From: an uncultured Eubacteriales bacterium
Lineage (GTDB): Bacteria > Bacillota > Clostridia > Oscillospirales > Acutalibacteraceae
Direction: 5' to 3'
Assembly: GCA_900321515.1 (NCBI GenBank)
Contig: ONWI01000136.1
Location: 1-5,644, forward strand
Length of the DNA: 5,644 nt
In this document: positions 5,238 through 5,644 of the stretch, piece after piece
Position numbering within the stretch: the first letter of the stretch is position 1
Layout of the letters: the number at the start of each line of letters is the position of its first letter
The notes under the pieces: generated by a model
Databases searched by the model: none
What the model was told of the DNA's origin: nothing
What the model saw: only the letters and a program-made list of their open reading frames with translations
Position numbers and translations under genes: made by a program

Positions 5238-5256
5238 AGTAACCGTAAAGAAAAGC

Positions 5257-5263
5257 AAGGAGG
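5257..5263 (+). promoter_or_regulatory. ribosome binding site of the VTC-domain gene
   Basis: AAGGAGG is a perfect anti-16S match, 10 nt before ATG 5274. It confirms that the conserved FERYEIKY segment starts seven residues into the protein. Confidence 0.85.
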
Positions 5264-5273
5264 CATTTCGGAT

Positions 5274-5644
5274 ATGAAAAGCAATAATGTATTTGAAAGA
5301 TATGAGATAAAATATCTGGTAAAGAACAATCAGAAAAAACAGATAATGAACCGGATGCAGGAATATATGAAGCCTGACGACTACGGCAGAAGCACGATAT
5401 GCAATATCTATTTCGACACCCCTGACTACTGCCTGATAAGGCACTCGCTGGAAAAGCCCGTTTACAAGGAAAAACTCAGAGTGAGAAGCTACGGCACCGC
5501 GTCCTCCGGCGACAACGTATTCGTCGAGCTGAAAAAGAAATATCAGCAGGTGGTCTACAAACGCCGCGTCAGTCTCCCCGAACGCGAAGCCATGTATTAT
5601 CTCGGAAGCGACGCGAGCGGCGGACTTGACGGGCAGATCGGCAG
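5274..5644 (+). CDS. VTC-domain (polyphosphate polymerase-type) protein, N-terminal part (cut by window edge)
   Basis: The first 123 codons of a VTC-domain protein. The domain is a tunnel-shaped triphosphate-tunnel fold that in yeast Vtc4 makes polyphosphate from ATP. Motifs in order: FERYEIKYLV (7-16), a first strand with E/K residues of the tunnel; NIYFDTPDY (44-52); YKEKLRVRSYG (64-74), with alternating basic side chains R69 and R71; VFVELKKKY (82-90), with acidic and basic tunnel residues; and VVYKRRV (93-99). These correspond by pattern to the phosphate-binding tunnel of VTC proteins; the residue mapping is inference. The ATG 5274 has AAGGAGG (5257-5263) 10 nt upstream. There is no signal peptide or membrane segment in the visible part. 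In Clostridia such genes are often next to DUF4956 membrane proteins and CotH-like kinases; that context would lie beyond the right edge. Activity of the bacterial members is not settled, so the name is a domain call. Confidence 0.92.
   Translation, partial: MKSNNVFERYEIKYLVKNNQKKQIMNRMQEYMKPDDYGRSTICNIYFDTPDYCLIRHSLEKPVYKEKLRVRSYGTASSGDNVFVELKKKYQQVVYKRRVSLPEREAMYYLGSDASGGLDGQIG

Noticed and set aside
1..5644. Mobile element, CRISPR array, tRNA or defence cassette
   Set aside because: I saw no transposase or integrase motifs, no regularly spaced repeats, no cloverleaf sequence and no attachment-site-like direct repeats.

Overview
The window looks like an ordinary chromosomal segment of a Firmicute. 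A transcription-attenuating T-box leader precedes tyrosyl-tRNA synthetase, Shine-Dalgarno sites are strong AAGGAGG-type sequences, promoters are near-consensus sigma-A type, and factor-independent terminators are frequent. The moderate GC content, the Clostridia-style diaminopimelate decarboxylase and the VTC-domain protein suggest an anaerobic gut-type Clostridia member (Oscillospirales/Ruminococcus-like). That placement is inference; no rRNA or other marker is present.

Layout. Positions 1-406 (-) hold the start of tyrS, cut by the left edge. Positions 407-802 (-) hold its T-box leader, with a UAC (Tyr) specifier, a UGGU tRNA-acceptor bulge, mutually exclusive antiterminator and terminator helices, and a clear promoter. 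Divergent from it, 943-1470 (+) encodes a two-helix membrane protein of the DUF3592 type. A very long bidirectional terminator (1564-1614) separates it from a convergent 72-residue DUF378 membrane protein (1647-1865, -). An intergenic stretch with two notable inverted repeats (1888-2002) lies between that gene and lysA (2026-3309, -), which has its own near-perfect promoter and a short leader without a lysine riboswitch. A GC-rich terminator (3412-3450) ends a large lipoprotein gene (3488-5062, -) of unknown function, whose sequence shows an internal duplication and a charged C-terminal helix. Divergent from it, 5274-5644 (+) is the 5' part of a VTC-type polyphosphate polymerase domain gene, cut by the right edge.

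How they work together. No multi-gene operon is evident: nearly every gene has its own promoter, terminator or both. tyrS should respond to uncharged tRNA-Tyr. lysA performs the last step of lysine synthesis. The lipoprotein and the VTC gene share a 211-bp divergent control region with palindromes at the lipoprotein promoter and might be co-regulated, but nothing in the sequence proves a shared function. I did not find a mobile element, CRISPR array, tRNA gene or defence system. The items best worth a second look are the duplicated lipoprotein with its divergent VTC neighbour, and the unexplained inverted repeats between lysA and the DUF378 gene.
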